From: CAYVSY01 sp964454255
Lineage (GTDB): Bacteria > Bacillota_I > Bacilli_A > RF39 > UBA660
Assembly: GCA_964454255.1 (NCBI GenBank)
Contig: CAYVSY010000030.1
Coordinates: forward strand, 1-12,746
Direction: 5' to 3'
DNA length: 12,746 nt
Shown: piece by piece, positions 6,085 to 12,655 of the stretch
How the letters are laid out: each line of letters starts with the position of its first letter
Numbering within the stretch: the stretch's first letter is position 1
The notes under the pieces: generated by a model
What the model was told of the DNA's origin: nothing
Database searches by the model: none
Seen by the model: only the letters and a program-made list of their open reading frames with translations
Made by a program: the position numbers and the translations under genes

Positions 6085-7794
6085 GTGAATAAGAAGAAAA
6101 AAAAGAAATTAAATATTAGAAATATTGTGCTTGCAGGAATTATTTTAGTTATTTTAATATATTTATTAATTTTAATAATAAAGTTAATTGTTCCAAGCAA
6201 AACAATGTATATAGCCAGTTCAACCAATATCACTACCATATTTAATGAAAATTTTGAACCAGTCAAAGAGTTAACTCGAGGCAGTTCAATTAAAGTAAAA
6301 ATGAGTTCCACTGTTTCTGACGGCAATGGTAATACATATATAAAATATAATGAAGATTCTAATACATACTTAATTAAAAAAGAAAACATTGTTGAGAAAC
6401 AAGAAAAAACTATTTTAGAAACAAAATTATATGTTAAAACGGCAGCTAGTGTATTAACCAGTGAAACGGATAACAAAATTATTGGATTAATTAAAAAAGG
6501 TGAAGAAGTGGAAATTGTATCCTATAACAAGATATTATCTGACGGAACGGTTGATATTTATCATGTGAAAAATTCAGATATTAATGGATACGTTTATGGG
6601 AAATATTTAACGTGGACAAAAGAATTAGCAGAGGCTAATTATAATGCTGATGAATTAGATGTAATTCATGAAAAAATTAAAGATACATATGGAGGGGGTA
6701 ATGCTTTAAATTTAGATTATTATCCAGTTAATAAGCCAAACTTTTCTAACAATGTAATGCCAGAATCAGTCTATGCCTTATATTTAAATAATAATTCTAG
6801 CGTATTAAAAAAAGTTGATTCATATATTGAATTTGCTAAAGAAACAAATATTAATACATTTGTTGTTGATATTAAAGATGATAATATGCCAGGATATAAA
6901 TCAAAAGTAATGGAAGAATTATCTCCTACTAATTATAAAAAAGCTAATAATTCTTTTGATGAGTATAAGAACGCCATCAAAAAATTAAAAGATGCTGGAT
7001 TTTATGTTGTAGGTAGAATAACTGTTTTTAAAGATAGTTATTACGTAAAAGATCATGAAGAAAATGCTATTAAATCCATTGACACAGGTAAACCGTATTA
7101 TCACAATAATGCTTACTGGCCAACCCCATATGCTAGAGATGTATGGTATTTCAATGTAGAACTTGCTAAGGAAGCGATAACTGAAATGGGATTTAATGAA
7201 ATAAATTTTGATTATGTTAGATTTCCTGATAAATTGCAATCAAAAGCTAATCTTATTGATTTGCAAAATAAATATAATGAAGATAAAGCTGAAGCTATTC
7301 AACGCTTTTTACAATATGCCACTGATGAAATACATAAATTGAATGTTTATGTTTCAGTTGATGTTTTTGGCGAATCAACCAATGGTAATTATATGACAGC
7401 TTATGGTCAATATTGGCCGGCAATATCAAATGTTGTCGATGTTATATGTGGTATGCCATATCCTGACCATTTTTCGGCCAATTCATATGGAATAGCTAAA
7501 CCATGGAATGAACCATACAAAATAATGAATGCATGGGGAAAAGAAGCCGTAAAACGTCAAAATTGGACAACTTCACCAGCCAAAGTTAGAACATGGATAG
7601 AAGCATATAATTCAAAATATGGAATGGAGTATAATGCGGATGAAATCCAAAACGAAATACAAGGCTTGTTTGATGCTGGATTAACTGATGGATTTATTAC
7701 TTGGAATAATTCAAATACTAATCTAGATAAATATAAAAAACAAGCTGATGCATATAAAATTAAATATATGAAAGAAGATGACAGCAATGAATAA
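6085..7794 (+). CDS. exported putative glycoside hydrolase (DUF4015 type) with SH3-like repeats
   Basis: The GTG start at 6085 is preceded by AGGTGA (6075-6080). It encodes 569 residues. A Lys-rich start and one hydrophobic helix (about 14-35) suggest an N-terminal membrane anchor with the rest outside. Two SH3-like segments follow (about 40-95 and 108-175; the second reads KLYVKTAASVL...IGLIKKGEEVEIVS...GYVYGKYL). From about 220 on comes a TIM-barrel-like domain of the DUF4015 family. It contains NTFVVDIKDD, FYVVGRITVFKD, then the hallmark INFDYVRFPDK (Asp376, Arg379), VYVSVDVFGEST, VICGMPYPDHFS and TWNNSN. SH3-like repeats commonly bind peptidoglycan or other wall polymers; the substrate of this family is not firmly known. 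It starts 62 bases after the fibre operon with its own promoter, so co-function with the matrix is possible but not shown. The next gene overlaps its end. Confidence 0.85.
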   Translation: MNKKKKKKLNIRNIVLAGIILVILIYLLILIIKLIVPSKTMYIASSTNITTIFNENFEPVKELTRGSSIKVKMSSTVSDGNGNTYIKYNEDSNTYLIKKENIVEKQEKTILETKLYVKTAASVLTSETDNKIIGLIKKGEEVEIVSYNKILSDGTVDIYHVKNSDINGYVYGKYLTWTKELAEANYNADELDVIHEKIKDTYGGGNALNLDYYPVNKPNFSNNVMPESVYALYLNNNSSVLKKVDSYIEFAKETNINTFVVDIKDDNMPGYKSKVMEELSPTNYKKANNSFDEYKNAIKKLKDAGFYVVGRITVFKDSYYVKDHEENAIKSIDTGKPYYHNNAYWPTPYARDVWYFNVELAKEAITEMGFNEINFDYVRFPDKLQSKANLIDLQNKYNEDKAEAIQRFLQYATDEIHKLNVYVSVDVFGESTNGNYMTAYGQYWPAISNVVDVICGMPYPDHFSANSYGIAKPWNEPYKIMNAWGKEAVKRQNWTTSPAKVRTWIEAYNSKYGMEYNADEIQNEIQGLFDAGLTDGFITWNNSNTNLDKYKKQADAYKIKYMKEDDSNE

Positions 7795-8062
7795 AATAAT
7801 TGTCCATGATAATGAATATGAGTTAATTGATAATTATAAAGATGCCTTTAACGAAAACGACTTTAAAGAAAAATGCACTGACTATTTTTATGATTATGAT
7901 TACATATTAGGTGATATAGCGTATGGAAAACTAAGATTAAAAGGTTTCTATAATTCAACCAATCCTAAAGTTCAACCAATTAATAATTATAATGAAAAAG
8001 ATAAGTATTTACAATGTAATTGTGCAGTTGATTGTCGACATTTTGTTGTCCATAAAACATAA
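7787..8062 (+). CDS. yutD: YutD family protein
   Basis: It encodes 91 residues from ATG 7787, with AGAAG 9 bases upstream; an in-frame ATG at 7778 directly abuts that sequence and is less likely. It overlaps the hydrolase gene by 8 bases. The sequence has the YutD (DUF1027) pattern: YELIDNYKDAFNENDF, then DYDYILGDIAYGKLRLKGFYN, and at the end DKYLQCNCAVDCRHFVVHK, which corresponds to the family's Cys-containing YLxxYCNFGxxYFVLKK. The cluster of three Cys near the end may bind metal; this is inference. Cytoplasmic; its biochemical role is unknown. It is widespread in Bacilli, which supports the taxonomic placement. Confidence 0.8.
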   Translation: MNKIIVHDNEYELIDNYKDAFNENDFKEKCTDYFYDYDYILGDIAYGKLRLKGFYNSTNPKVQPINNYNEKDKYLQCNCAVDCRHFVVHKT

Positions 8063-8074
8063 AAATAGACATAT

Positions 8075-8104
8075 TTGTCAAATAAAAAGGATATACTTTA
8101 TTGT
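8075..8104 (+). promoter_or_regulatory. putative promoter of the DUF1292 gene
   Basis: TTGTCA (8075-8080, 5 of 6), an 18-base spacer, TATTGT (8099-8104, 4 of 6), followed by AAGGAGG at 8110-8116. Confidence 0.4.
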
Positions 8105-8121
8105 AAGATAAGGAGGATAAA

Positions 8122-8400
8122 ATGGGTTCCACCAAAATGATTACATTGATAAACGAATTAGGTGAAAGTGTTGATGTAGAATTATTATGCGCTTTTGAAA
8201 TTGAAGGATATAATGGATCATATATTATTTATACTAAAAATGAAAAAGATGAAAATAATAATACTATTATATATTCTGGTAAAATTGAAAAAGATGGTCA
8301 AAAGCAATTCCTAACAAATATTCAAAATGAAGAAGAATGGTCAAAAATAAAAAATGTTATGCGTGAAATGACAAAATATTCGGAAGCGAGTTTAGATTAG
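8122..8400 (+). CDS. DUF1292 (YrzB-like) protein
   Basis: It encodes 92 residues from ATG 8122, 5 bases after a full AAGGAGG (8110-8116). The fold pattern is that of DUF1292: ITLINELGESVDVELLCAFEIEGYNGSYIIYTKNE, then IYSGKIEKDGQKQFLTNIQNEEEWSKIKNVMREM. This is the usual 'xxxxDExGxExxxExLxxFEldgxxYvll' opening and a C-terminal 'EExxxIxxV' helix. It is small, acidic and cytoplasmic; the role is unknown. In many Bacillota it sits near yrrK/ruvX and alaS, which are not seen here. The next gene begins one base after its stop. Confidence 0.78.
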   Translation: MGSTKMITLINELGESVDVELLCAFEIEGYNGSYIIYTKNEKDENNNTIIYSGKIEKDGQKQFLTNIQNEEEWSKIKNVMREMTKYSEASLD

Positions 8401-8401
8401 T

Positions 8402-9064
8402 ATGCTTGGTGAAATAAAAAAGATAGACATATCAAATATTAATTTTTCCATCTTAGAAAATTTAAAAATAGCTAAAGTAAGTGACAATGTCATTGAAGGC
8501 TTAAAAAAATATTACAATATTTCTATTAAAAAATCAGGTTCTAAAGCTAATGAATTATATGAAACAGTATTTTTTGTAAAACCACTAGAATCAAATGATA
8601 TTGAAACATTATATACAATTAATTATCTTGAAAAAGGAGTTCCCGGACCTAAAAATATTAAGTCGTTCAAACAATTATGGATACAATATAAATTAGTATT
8701 TAATAAAAAGGAAAATAAAACAATGCCTAAAACAAATGATAGTTATGTCTTAACCAATTTTGATGATATTTTTAATAAATTGTCAAAAAAAATCGATGGA
8801 TTTGATAGTTATATTGAAGAATTAAAAACAATTAAAACAAATTTAAATATATCAAACAAAAAATTAGAAAATGATAAAAGTAACTTTGAATTATACATAA
8901 ATGATGAAAAGAAAAAAATCGAAATAGCTAAAAAAGAATTTGAAATGATAAAAAAAGCTCAGGAAGAAAAAATAGATTTAGCTAAAAAAGAAATTGAAGT
9001 TAATTTTACAAAACTACAAGATTTAATAAATAAATTTAATGAAAAAGTTAATAATTTTGAATAA
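8402..9064 (+). CDS. unrecognised protein with C-terminal coiled coil
   Basis: It encodes 220 residues, with the ATG one base after the preceding TAG and no good ribosome binding site of its own, so translation is probably coupled to the DUF1292 gene. I do not recognise the family. Residues 1-105 look globular (for example LYTINYLEKGVPGPKNIKSFKQLWIQYKLVF). From about 110 to 220 the sequence is a long, Lys/Glu-rich heptad-like helix (IDGFDSYIEELKTIKTNLNISNKKLENDKSNFELYINDEKKKIEIAKKEFEMIKKAQEEKIDLAKKEIEVNF), a probable coiled coil. There is no signal peptide and no membrane segment. A structural or scaffold role would fit the shape, but nothing in the sequence names it. It ends at a bidirectional terminator shared with clpP. 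Confidence 0.7.
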   Translation: MLGEIKKIDISNINFSILENLKIAKVSDNVIEGLKKYYNISIKKSGSKANELYETVFFVKPLESNDIETLYTINYLEKGVPGPKNIKSFKQLWIQYKLVFNKKENKTMPKTNDSYVLTNFDDIFNKLSKKIDGFDSYIEELKTIKTNLNISNKKLENDKSNFELYINDEKKKIEIAKKEFEMIKKAQEEKIDLAKKEIEVNFTKLQDLINKFNEKVNNFE

Positions 9065-9122
9065 AAACTGAATAAATGAAGTGATCCTTATTTCGAGGGT
9101 CACATTCCATATTCAGCTTTTT
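9063..9122. terminator. bidirectional terminator between the coiled-coil gene and clpP
   Basis: Outer stem CTGAATA (9068-9074) / TATTCAG (9110-9116); inner stem GTGATCC (9081-9087) / GGGTCAC (9097-9103) with one wobble pair and a 9-nt loop. T run 9118-9122 on plus; A run 9063-9067 serves the minus strand. The clpP stop codon lies in the stem. Confidence 0.8.
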
Positions 9123-9688
9123 AATATTTTATCAATTATTCCATAATCAAGAGCTTCAATGGCATCCAAATAATAATCTCTTTCTGTATCTTTTTCAACC
9201 TGTTTTAAAGTTTTATTTGTATTTTTAGAAAGAATAAAATTTAATTTATTTTTAAGTTTTAATATTCTTTCAGCCGCAATCTTTATTTCTGTTGCTTGGC
9301 CTTGAGCACCACCTAACGGTTGATGAATCATAACATCAGCATTTTGTAAAATAAATCTTTTCCCTTTTTTACCACTTGATAATATAATAGATGCCATTGA
9401 CGCAGCCATCCCTATACATATGGTAGAAACGTCACTTTTAATAAAATTCATCGTATCATATATAGCCATTCCCGATGTAATTGCCCCACCAGGAGAATTA
9501 ATATAAATATTAATATCATCATTATTAATACTATCTAAATAAAGTAATTGTGCAACAATACTATTAGCTACATTATCATCAATTTCACCTGTTAATAAAA
9601 TAATTCTATCCTTTAATAATCTAGAATATATGTCATAACTTCGTTCACCTAATGAGCTTTTTTCAATCACAATTGGAACCAAATTCAT
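9113..9688 (-). CDS. clpP: ATP-dependent Clp protease proteolytic subunit ClpP
   Basis: On the minus strand the start is ATG at 9688-9686, 5 bases after GGGTGA (9699-9694); upstream ATG and GTG codons in frame lie within that site. This gives 191 residues beginning MNLVPIVIEKSSLGERSYDIYSRLL, the normal ClpP start. The catalytic triad is complete: Ser97 in GMAASMAS, His122 in VMIHQPLGG and Asp171 in TERDYYLD. The oxyanion/substrate strand SPGGAITSGMAIYDTM and the handle GAQGQATEIKIAAERIL are present. It forms the tetradecameric barrel that degrades substrates fed by ClpX or ClpC. Length and motifs are entirely regular, without the long C-terminal tail seen in some relatives. It is monocistronic, divergent from the nucleoside kinase gene. 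I see no CtsR-type direct repeat upstream. Confidence 0.97.
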   Translation of the reverse strand: MNLVPIVIEKSSLGERSYDIYSRLLKDRIILLTGEIDDNVANSIVAQLLYLDSINNDDINIYINSPGGAITSGMAIYDTMNFIKSDVSTICIGMAASMASIILSSGKKGKRFILQNADVMIHQPLGGAQGQATEIKIAAERILKLKNKLNFILSKNTNKTLKQVEKDTERDYYLDAIEALDYGIIDKILKS

Positions 9689-9744
9689 TTTCATCACCCA
9701 TATTTATAATAAACATATAATTATGTAAATATACCAAATAATAT

Positions 9745-9773
9745 GTGACAAATTGTCTTAAATTTGTTAAAAT
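9745..9773 (+). promoter_or_regulatory. promoter of the nucleoside kinase gene
   Basis: GTGACA (9745-9750, 5 of 6), spacer of exactly 17, TAAAAT (9768-9773, 5 of 6) with TG at 9765-9766 (extended -10). Located in the clpP/kinase divergent gap; no equally good promoter was found for clpP on the other strand. Confidence 0.65.
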
Positions 9774-9798
9774 ATAAATATAAGAATAGAGGGATATT

Positions 9799-11448
9799 AT
9801 GGAAACAATCACGATAAGAATTGATAATGAAGAAAAAGAATATAGAAAAGGTATTAAGTTACATGAGATTTTAGAAAATACTAAAGAAAATTATAAGCAT
9901 GATATTATATGCGCAAAATTTAAAAATCAACATGTTAATTATAACGACAGTTTAGTTAAAAATGGGACTCTTACTCTTTTTGATATCAACAGTAAATATG
10001 GTAATAAAATATACGAAACAGGTCTTATATATTTATTTGTTTCTTGTGTTAAAGATATCCTTGGATCAGATGTAACTGTTCGAGTTAGATATTCAATTGA
10101 TAAAGGTATTTATTGCGAAATAAATTCAAAACTTAACATAGAAATGTTGGATAGTATAAAAAAATTAATGAAAGAAAAAGTAAAAAAAGAAGTTCCATTT
10201 ATTAAAATAGAAACATCTCGTATGGAGGCAATTGATTTTTTTAAAAAGTGCAAAAAATTTGATAAAGCAAAAACTTTATTTTATAATACCTCCCCATATA
10301 TTACTTTATATAAATTTGATGGTTTGTATAACTATATAATAGGTGAATTACCCAATGATACTTCGGTATTAAAATATTTTGATTTATCTCTAGTTAATGA
10401 AAATGGACTAGTTTTAAGATTTCCCTCAATTTATGATGATGGTAACATTGTTCGATACACACATCATAATAAATATTTTGATAGTATAAATGAATATTCT
10501 ACTTGGGGTAATATTCTAAATATAAATAATTTAGGAGATTTAAATGAATACATTGTTCATAATAAAGCTGGTGATTTAATTAATTTGTGTGAAATTATGC
10601 AAGATTATAAATTACTTAGTATTGCTGAAAAAATAGTTCTAAATAAAGATAATATAAAATTTGTTTTAATATCTGGTCCATCATCATCTGGTAAAACAAC
10701 AACTTCTAAAAAATTATCATTATATTTAAAATCATTAGGATTAAATCCTATCCCTATTTCTACTGATGATTATTTTTTATCTAGAGAAGAAACACCAAAA
10801 GATGAAAATGGTAAATATGATTTTGAAAATATTAAAGCATTGGACATTAAATTATTTAATGATCATATAAGTAAACTATTAAAAGGACAAAAAGTTATTA
10901 TGCCAACCTTTGATTTTATTAAAGGACAAAAAATATTCAATAAACCACTTCAAATGGAAACTAATAGTGTTTTAATTATTGAAGGATTGCATGCGATAAA
11001 TGAAGATTTGACGACTGAAATTCCTAAAAAAAATAAATTTAAAATTTATATAAGTCCATTAGCCTATTTAAATGTTGATAATGTTAATCGAATAAATATA
11101 ACTGATATTAGACTACTTAGAAGACTAGTTCGTGATTACAGAACGAGAGGATATTCTGCCAGTCAAACTATTAATAATTGGGCTGATGTTAGAAGAGGTG
11201 AAGAAAAATATGTTTTTCCATACCAAGACGAAGCCGATGTTGTATTTAATACTTTTTTAGCCTATGAATTATGTGTTATTAAATCATATGCAGAACCATT
11301 ATTATATTCAATAAAAGAAGATGATCCTGAATATCTAACAGCCATTAGACTATTAGAATTATTAAAATTTGTTTTACCTGTTCCTAGTGATGATGTTCCC
11401 AAAATATCAATTTTAAGAGAATTCATTGGTAATAGTTATTTTGAATAA
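9799..11448 (+). CDS. TGS-domain nucleoside (uridine-like) kinase
   Basis: It encodes 549 residues from ATG 9799, 5 bases after AGAGGG (9788-9793). Three parts can be seen. Residues 1-65 form a TGS domain (METITIRIDNEEKEYRKGIKLHEIL...). About 70-240 resemble the second additional domain of threonyl-tRNA synthetase, but where that domain has HxxxH it reads ETGLIYLF, so the editing residues are gone. About 285-520 are a uridine kinase/phosphoribulokinase-type P-loop kinase with the Walker A motif GPSSSGKTTTSK (293-304), STDDYFLSREETPKDENGKYDFE, and IIEGLHAIN. This architecture and size is the known 'nucleoside kinase' of Clostridia and related Bacillota. It phosphorylates a nucleoside with ATP, probably in pyrimidine salvage; the exact substrate is not fixed by sequence. 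Own promoter and terminator; monocistronic. Confidence 0.92.
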   Translation: METITIRIDNEEKEYRKGIKLHEILENTKENYKHDIICAKFKNQHVNYNDSLVKNGTLTLFDINSKYGNKIYETGLIYLFVSCVKDILGSDVTVRVRYSIDKGIYCEINSKLNIEMLDSIKKLMKEKVKKEVPFIKIETSRMEAIDFFKKCKKFDKAKTLFYNTSPYITLYKFDGLYNYIIGELPNDTSVLKYFDLSLVNENGLVLRFPSIYDDGNIVRYTHHNKYFDSINEYSTWGNILNINNLGDLNEYIVHNKAGDLINLCEIMQDYKLLSIAEKIVLNKDNIKFVLISGPSSSGKTTTSKKLSLYLKSLGLNPIPISTDDYFLSREETPKDENGKYDFENIKALDIKLFNDHISKLLKGQKVIMPTFDFIKGQKIFNKPLQMETNSVLIIEGLHAINEDLTTEIPKKNKFKIYISPLAYLNVDNVNRINITDIRLLRRLVRDYRTRGYSASQTINNWADVRRGEEKYVFPYQDEADVVFNTFLAYELCVIKSYAEPLLYSIKEDDPEYLTAIRLLELLKFVLPVPSDDVPKISILREFIGNSYFE

Positions 11449-11474
11449 AAAACGCATTTTATTTTGCGTTTTCT
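11447..11474. terminator. bidirectional terminator between the kinase and TSCPD genes
   Basis: AAAACGCA (11449-11456) / TGCGTTTT (11465-11472), 8-nt loop. The T run on plus and the A run on minus serve the two convergent genes; the stem includes the last codons of the minus-strand gene. Confidence 0.85.
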
Positions 11475-11713
11475 TTATACTTTAATAATGCTTTTGTGAT
11501 TTGATCAGGACAAGAAGTATCTTTATAACCACACTTTATATCCTTCAATTTATTTATAATTTCATTAATATTTTGGCCTATACATAATTTAATTAGTCCT
11601 TGTGAATATCCAGGACAACCTCCTGTAATTTTAATATCATTAATAACATTATTATTAATATCAAAAATCATTTCTCTGCTACATACGCCATCCGGAATAT
11701 ATTTAAATATCAT
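11459..11713 (-). CDS. TSCPD domain protein (TIGR03905 type)
   Basis: On the minus strand, ATG at 11713-11711 follows GAGGTGA. It encodes 84 residues. The name-giving motif is visible near the end as DTSCPDQITKAL, together with GVCS near the start, GGCPGYSQGL and IKCGYKDT. These are five conserved Cys-containing positions suggestive of a metal site or redox centre. The short stand-alone domain also occurs fused to the end of vitamin B12-dependent ribonucleotide reductases, where a metal-binding or thiol role has been suggested; the function of the free form is unknown. Cytoplasmic. It has its own extended -10 promoter, facing away from the unusual intergenic block to its right. Confidence 0.88.
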   Translation of the reverse strand: MIFKYIPDGVCSREMIFDINNNVINDIKITGGCPGYSQGLIKLCIGQNINEIINKLKDIKCGYKDTSCPDQITKALLKYKENAK

Positions 11714-11731
11714 ATTTCACCTCTTTAAAAT

Positions 11732-11761
11732 ATTATAACATACGGCAGACCATGTCCGCAA
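11732..11761 (-). promoter_or_regulatory. putative promoter of the TSCPD gene
   Basis: Read on the minus strand: TTGCGG (11761-11756), an 18-base spacer, then perfect TATAAT (11737-11732) with TG at 11740-11739 (extended -10). Confidence 0.5.
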
Positions 11762-11799
11762 CCTAACTATCTAAAAAATCAAAAAAAAGACAAACCTCC

Positions 11800-11827
11800 T
11801 TGAAATAGTTTGCCAAAACAGTATAAT
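11800..11827 (+). promoter_or_regulatory. sigma-A promoter inside the inverted-repeat block
   Basis: TTGAAA (11800-11805, 5 of 6), 16-base spacer, perfect TATAAT (11822-11827). The predicted transcription start is near 11834, giving a leader of about 125 bases that holds the three small hairpins. Confidence 0.6.
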
Positions 11828-11834
11828 AACTGTT
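11817..11834. promoter_or_regulatory. dyad over the -10 box, candidate operator
   Basis: AACAGT (11817-11822) / ACTGTT (11829-11834) are perfect inverted copies around a 6-base centre that holds most of the TATAAT. The layout matches the palindrome at 1649-1668. Confidence 0.4.
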
Positions 11835-11836
11835 AC

Positions 11837-11961
11837 GTGATCTCAGTCACAAATTTTAAAACGGTCAAGGCCGTAATGTAGTCTATGCTACAAATATCGG
11901 AACCTCAGGATAAATCCTTTATTCCATGTTTACATATGCATAACTACTCATGGAGGTTTGT
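11837..11961 (+). ncRNA. candidate structured leader RNA
   Basis: Three hairpins of the same design follow each other: 11837-11850 (GTGAT-CTCA-GTCAC), 11861-11874 (ACGGT-CAAG-GCCGT) and 11878-11891 (GTAGT-CTAT-GCTAC). Each has four Watson-Crick pairs, a T.G pair and a 4-base loop beginning with C. A short AGGA-TAAA-TCCT hairpin (11907-11918) comes next. TCCATG (11923-11928) can then pair with CATGGA (11949-11954), covering part of the GGAGG. The stems differ in sequence while the shape is kept. Strand is uncertain; see the inverted-repeat finding. Confidence 0.4.
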
Positions 11962-12605
11962 ATGAATTGTTTTCAGATTTAAGACACAGGTATCAAGGTT
12001 ACCAAATAAAATTTAAAATTAATAATAATCAAATTAAAATGTATGATAAAGGAAACAATTTACGAATTGAAGTAACTATTAATAATCCAAGATATTTTAA
12101 AGTGCTTAAAATTAAACAGAATGATGAAACTGGAGAGATTACAGAAACCAAAGAATGGATTCCAATGGGTAAAAGCATTTCTAATTTATACAGGTATGTT
12201 GAAATTAGTAAGAGTATTACCAAAAGATACATTGATGCTTTACCAAATATAAATATTGATGAAGTCCCTTTAAAAGAAATAGAAAAAATATCTTCTAGAA
12301 AAGAAAGCAATAATAAGTTTTATTCTGCTTTAAATATTTTAAACGAAGATACTTTAAATTTATTTTCTGAAATATCTAAAGGAGAATATCTGATTAATGG
12401 CTTTAGCAACAAGTTTATTAGAAAGAACCTTTATAAAAACTCAGAAGATAAAAAAACAATTAATAAAACAACTAGAACTTTATCTAGATTAAAAGCACAT
12501 GGAATCATAAAAAAAGTAGCTAGAAAAAATAAGTATTATCTGACTACAGATGGAAGAAAAATTATCACTAGTATATTGATCTATACTAGAAAACAACTAT
12601 TATAA
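11958..12605 (+). CDS. C-terminal-half homologue of a large uncharacterised family, winged-helix end; possibly truncated
   Basis: The frame opens after a TAA at 11874-11876, with TTG 11958 as the first plausible start; it encodes 215 residues. GGAGG (11952-11956) is too close to this TTG and better suits ATG 11962, which is in another frame and stops after six codons. From ELFSDLRHRYQGYQIKFKINNNQIKMYDKGNNLRIEVTINNPRYFKV through WIPMGKSISNLYRYVEISKS and RYIDAL to the end, it matches my recollection of the second half of a protein family of about 450-550 residues found in many phyla, often in several copies per genome. The conserved core there is RIKH...NSIKMYDK...LRIETTINNP. The tail (TINKTTRTLSRLKAHGIIKKVARKNKYYLTTDGRKIITS) looks like a winged helix. 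The N-terminal half is not found upstream, so this is a truncated copy, a compact variant or a decaying gene. Function unknown. Confidence 0.6.
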   Translation: MYELFSDLRHRYQGYQIKFKINNNQIKMYDKGNNLRIEVTINNPRYFKVLKIKQNDETGEITETKEWIPMGKSISNLYRYVEISKSITKRYIDALPNINIDEVPLKEIEKISSRKESNNKFYSALNILNEDTLNLFSEISKGEYLINGFSNKFIRKNLYKNSEDKKTINKTTRTLSRLKAHGIIKKVARKNKYYLTTDGRKIITSILIYTRKQLL

Positions 12606-12655
12606 TAATAACTATGCAGTTATTATATGGGGTAAGGGGAAATCTACCTTTTTTT
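12605..12655 (+). terminator. hairpin plus terminator after the winged-helix gene
   Basis: A perfect nine-bp hairpin ATAATAACT (12605-12613) / AGTTATTAT (12618-12626) is followed by GGTA (12631-12634) / TACC (12645-12648) and a T run 12649-12655. The second, weaker stem with the T run is the likely terminator. From here to the window end (12656-12746) I see only A/T-rich non-coding sequence. Confidence 0.55.

Larger units (their letters stand above)
11790..11961. repeat. 172-bp block bounded by a 13-of-14 inverted repeat
   Basis: Left arm ACAAACCTCCTTGA (11790-11803) and right arm TCATGGAGGTTTGT (11948-11961) are inverted copies with a single mismatch; the outer ten bases are identical. The right arm contains the GGAGG in front of the downstream ORF; the left arm ends in the first bases of a -35 box. 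The enclosed 144 bases hold a promoter, an operator-like dyad and several small hairpins, and are visibly richer in G and C than the flanks. No gene is apparent inside on either strand. Confidence 0.75.

Noticed and set aside
6063..6476. Hydrophobic ORF on the minus strand opposite the start of the glycoside hydrolase
   Set aside because: Shadow of the Lys/Asn-rich coding strand; no ribosome binding site and overlaps a well-supported gene. The same applies to the other antisense ORFs inside the fibre genes and kinase.
9698..9745. Promoter and CtsR operator for clpP
   Set aside because: Several A/T-rich -10-like strings exist on the minus strand (for example TATAAA at 9708-9703), but none has a -35 at proper spacing, and no AGGTCAAA-type repeat is seen.
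11861..11903. A reading frame giving NVVYATNIGT, similar to the (Q)VEYATDI motif of the full-length homologues of the 11958-12605 gene, as evidence for a decayed N-terminal half
   Set aside because: Only five or so residues agree, the distance to the core is about 20 codons too short, stops interrupt the frame, and the same bases form one of the three isomorphic hairpins. Kept only as a remote possibility.
11962..11990. Programmed -1 frameshift from ATG 11962 into the 11958 frame
   Set aside because: The TTTT run is present but no proper X XXY YYZ heptamer or downstream pseudoknot is visible.
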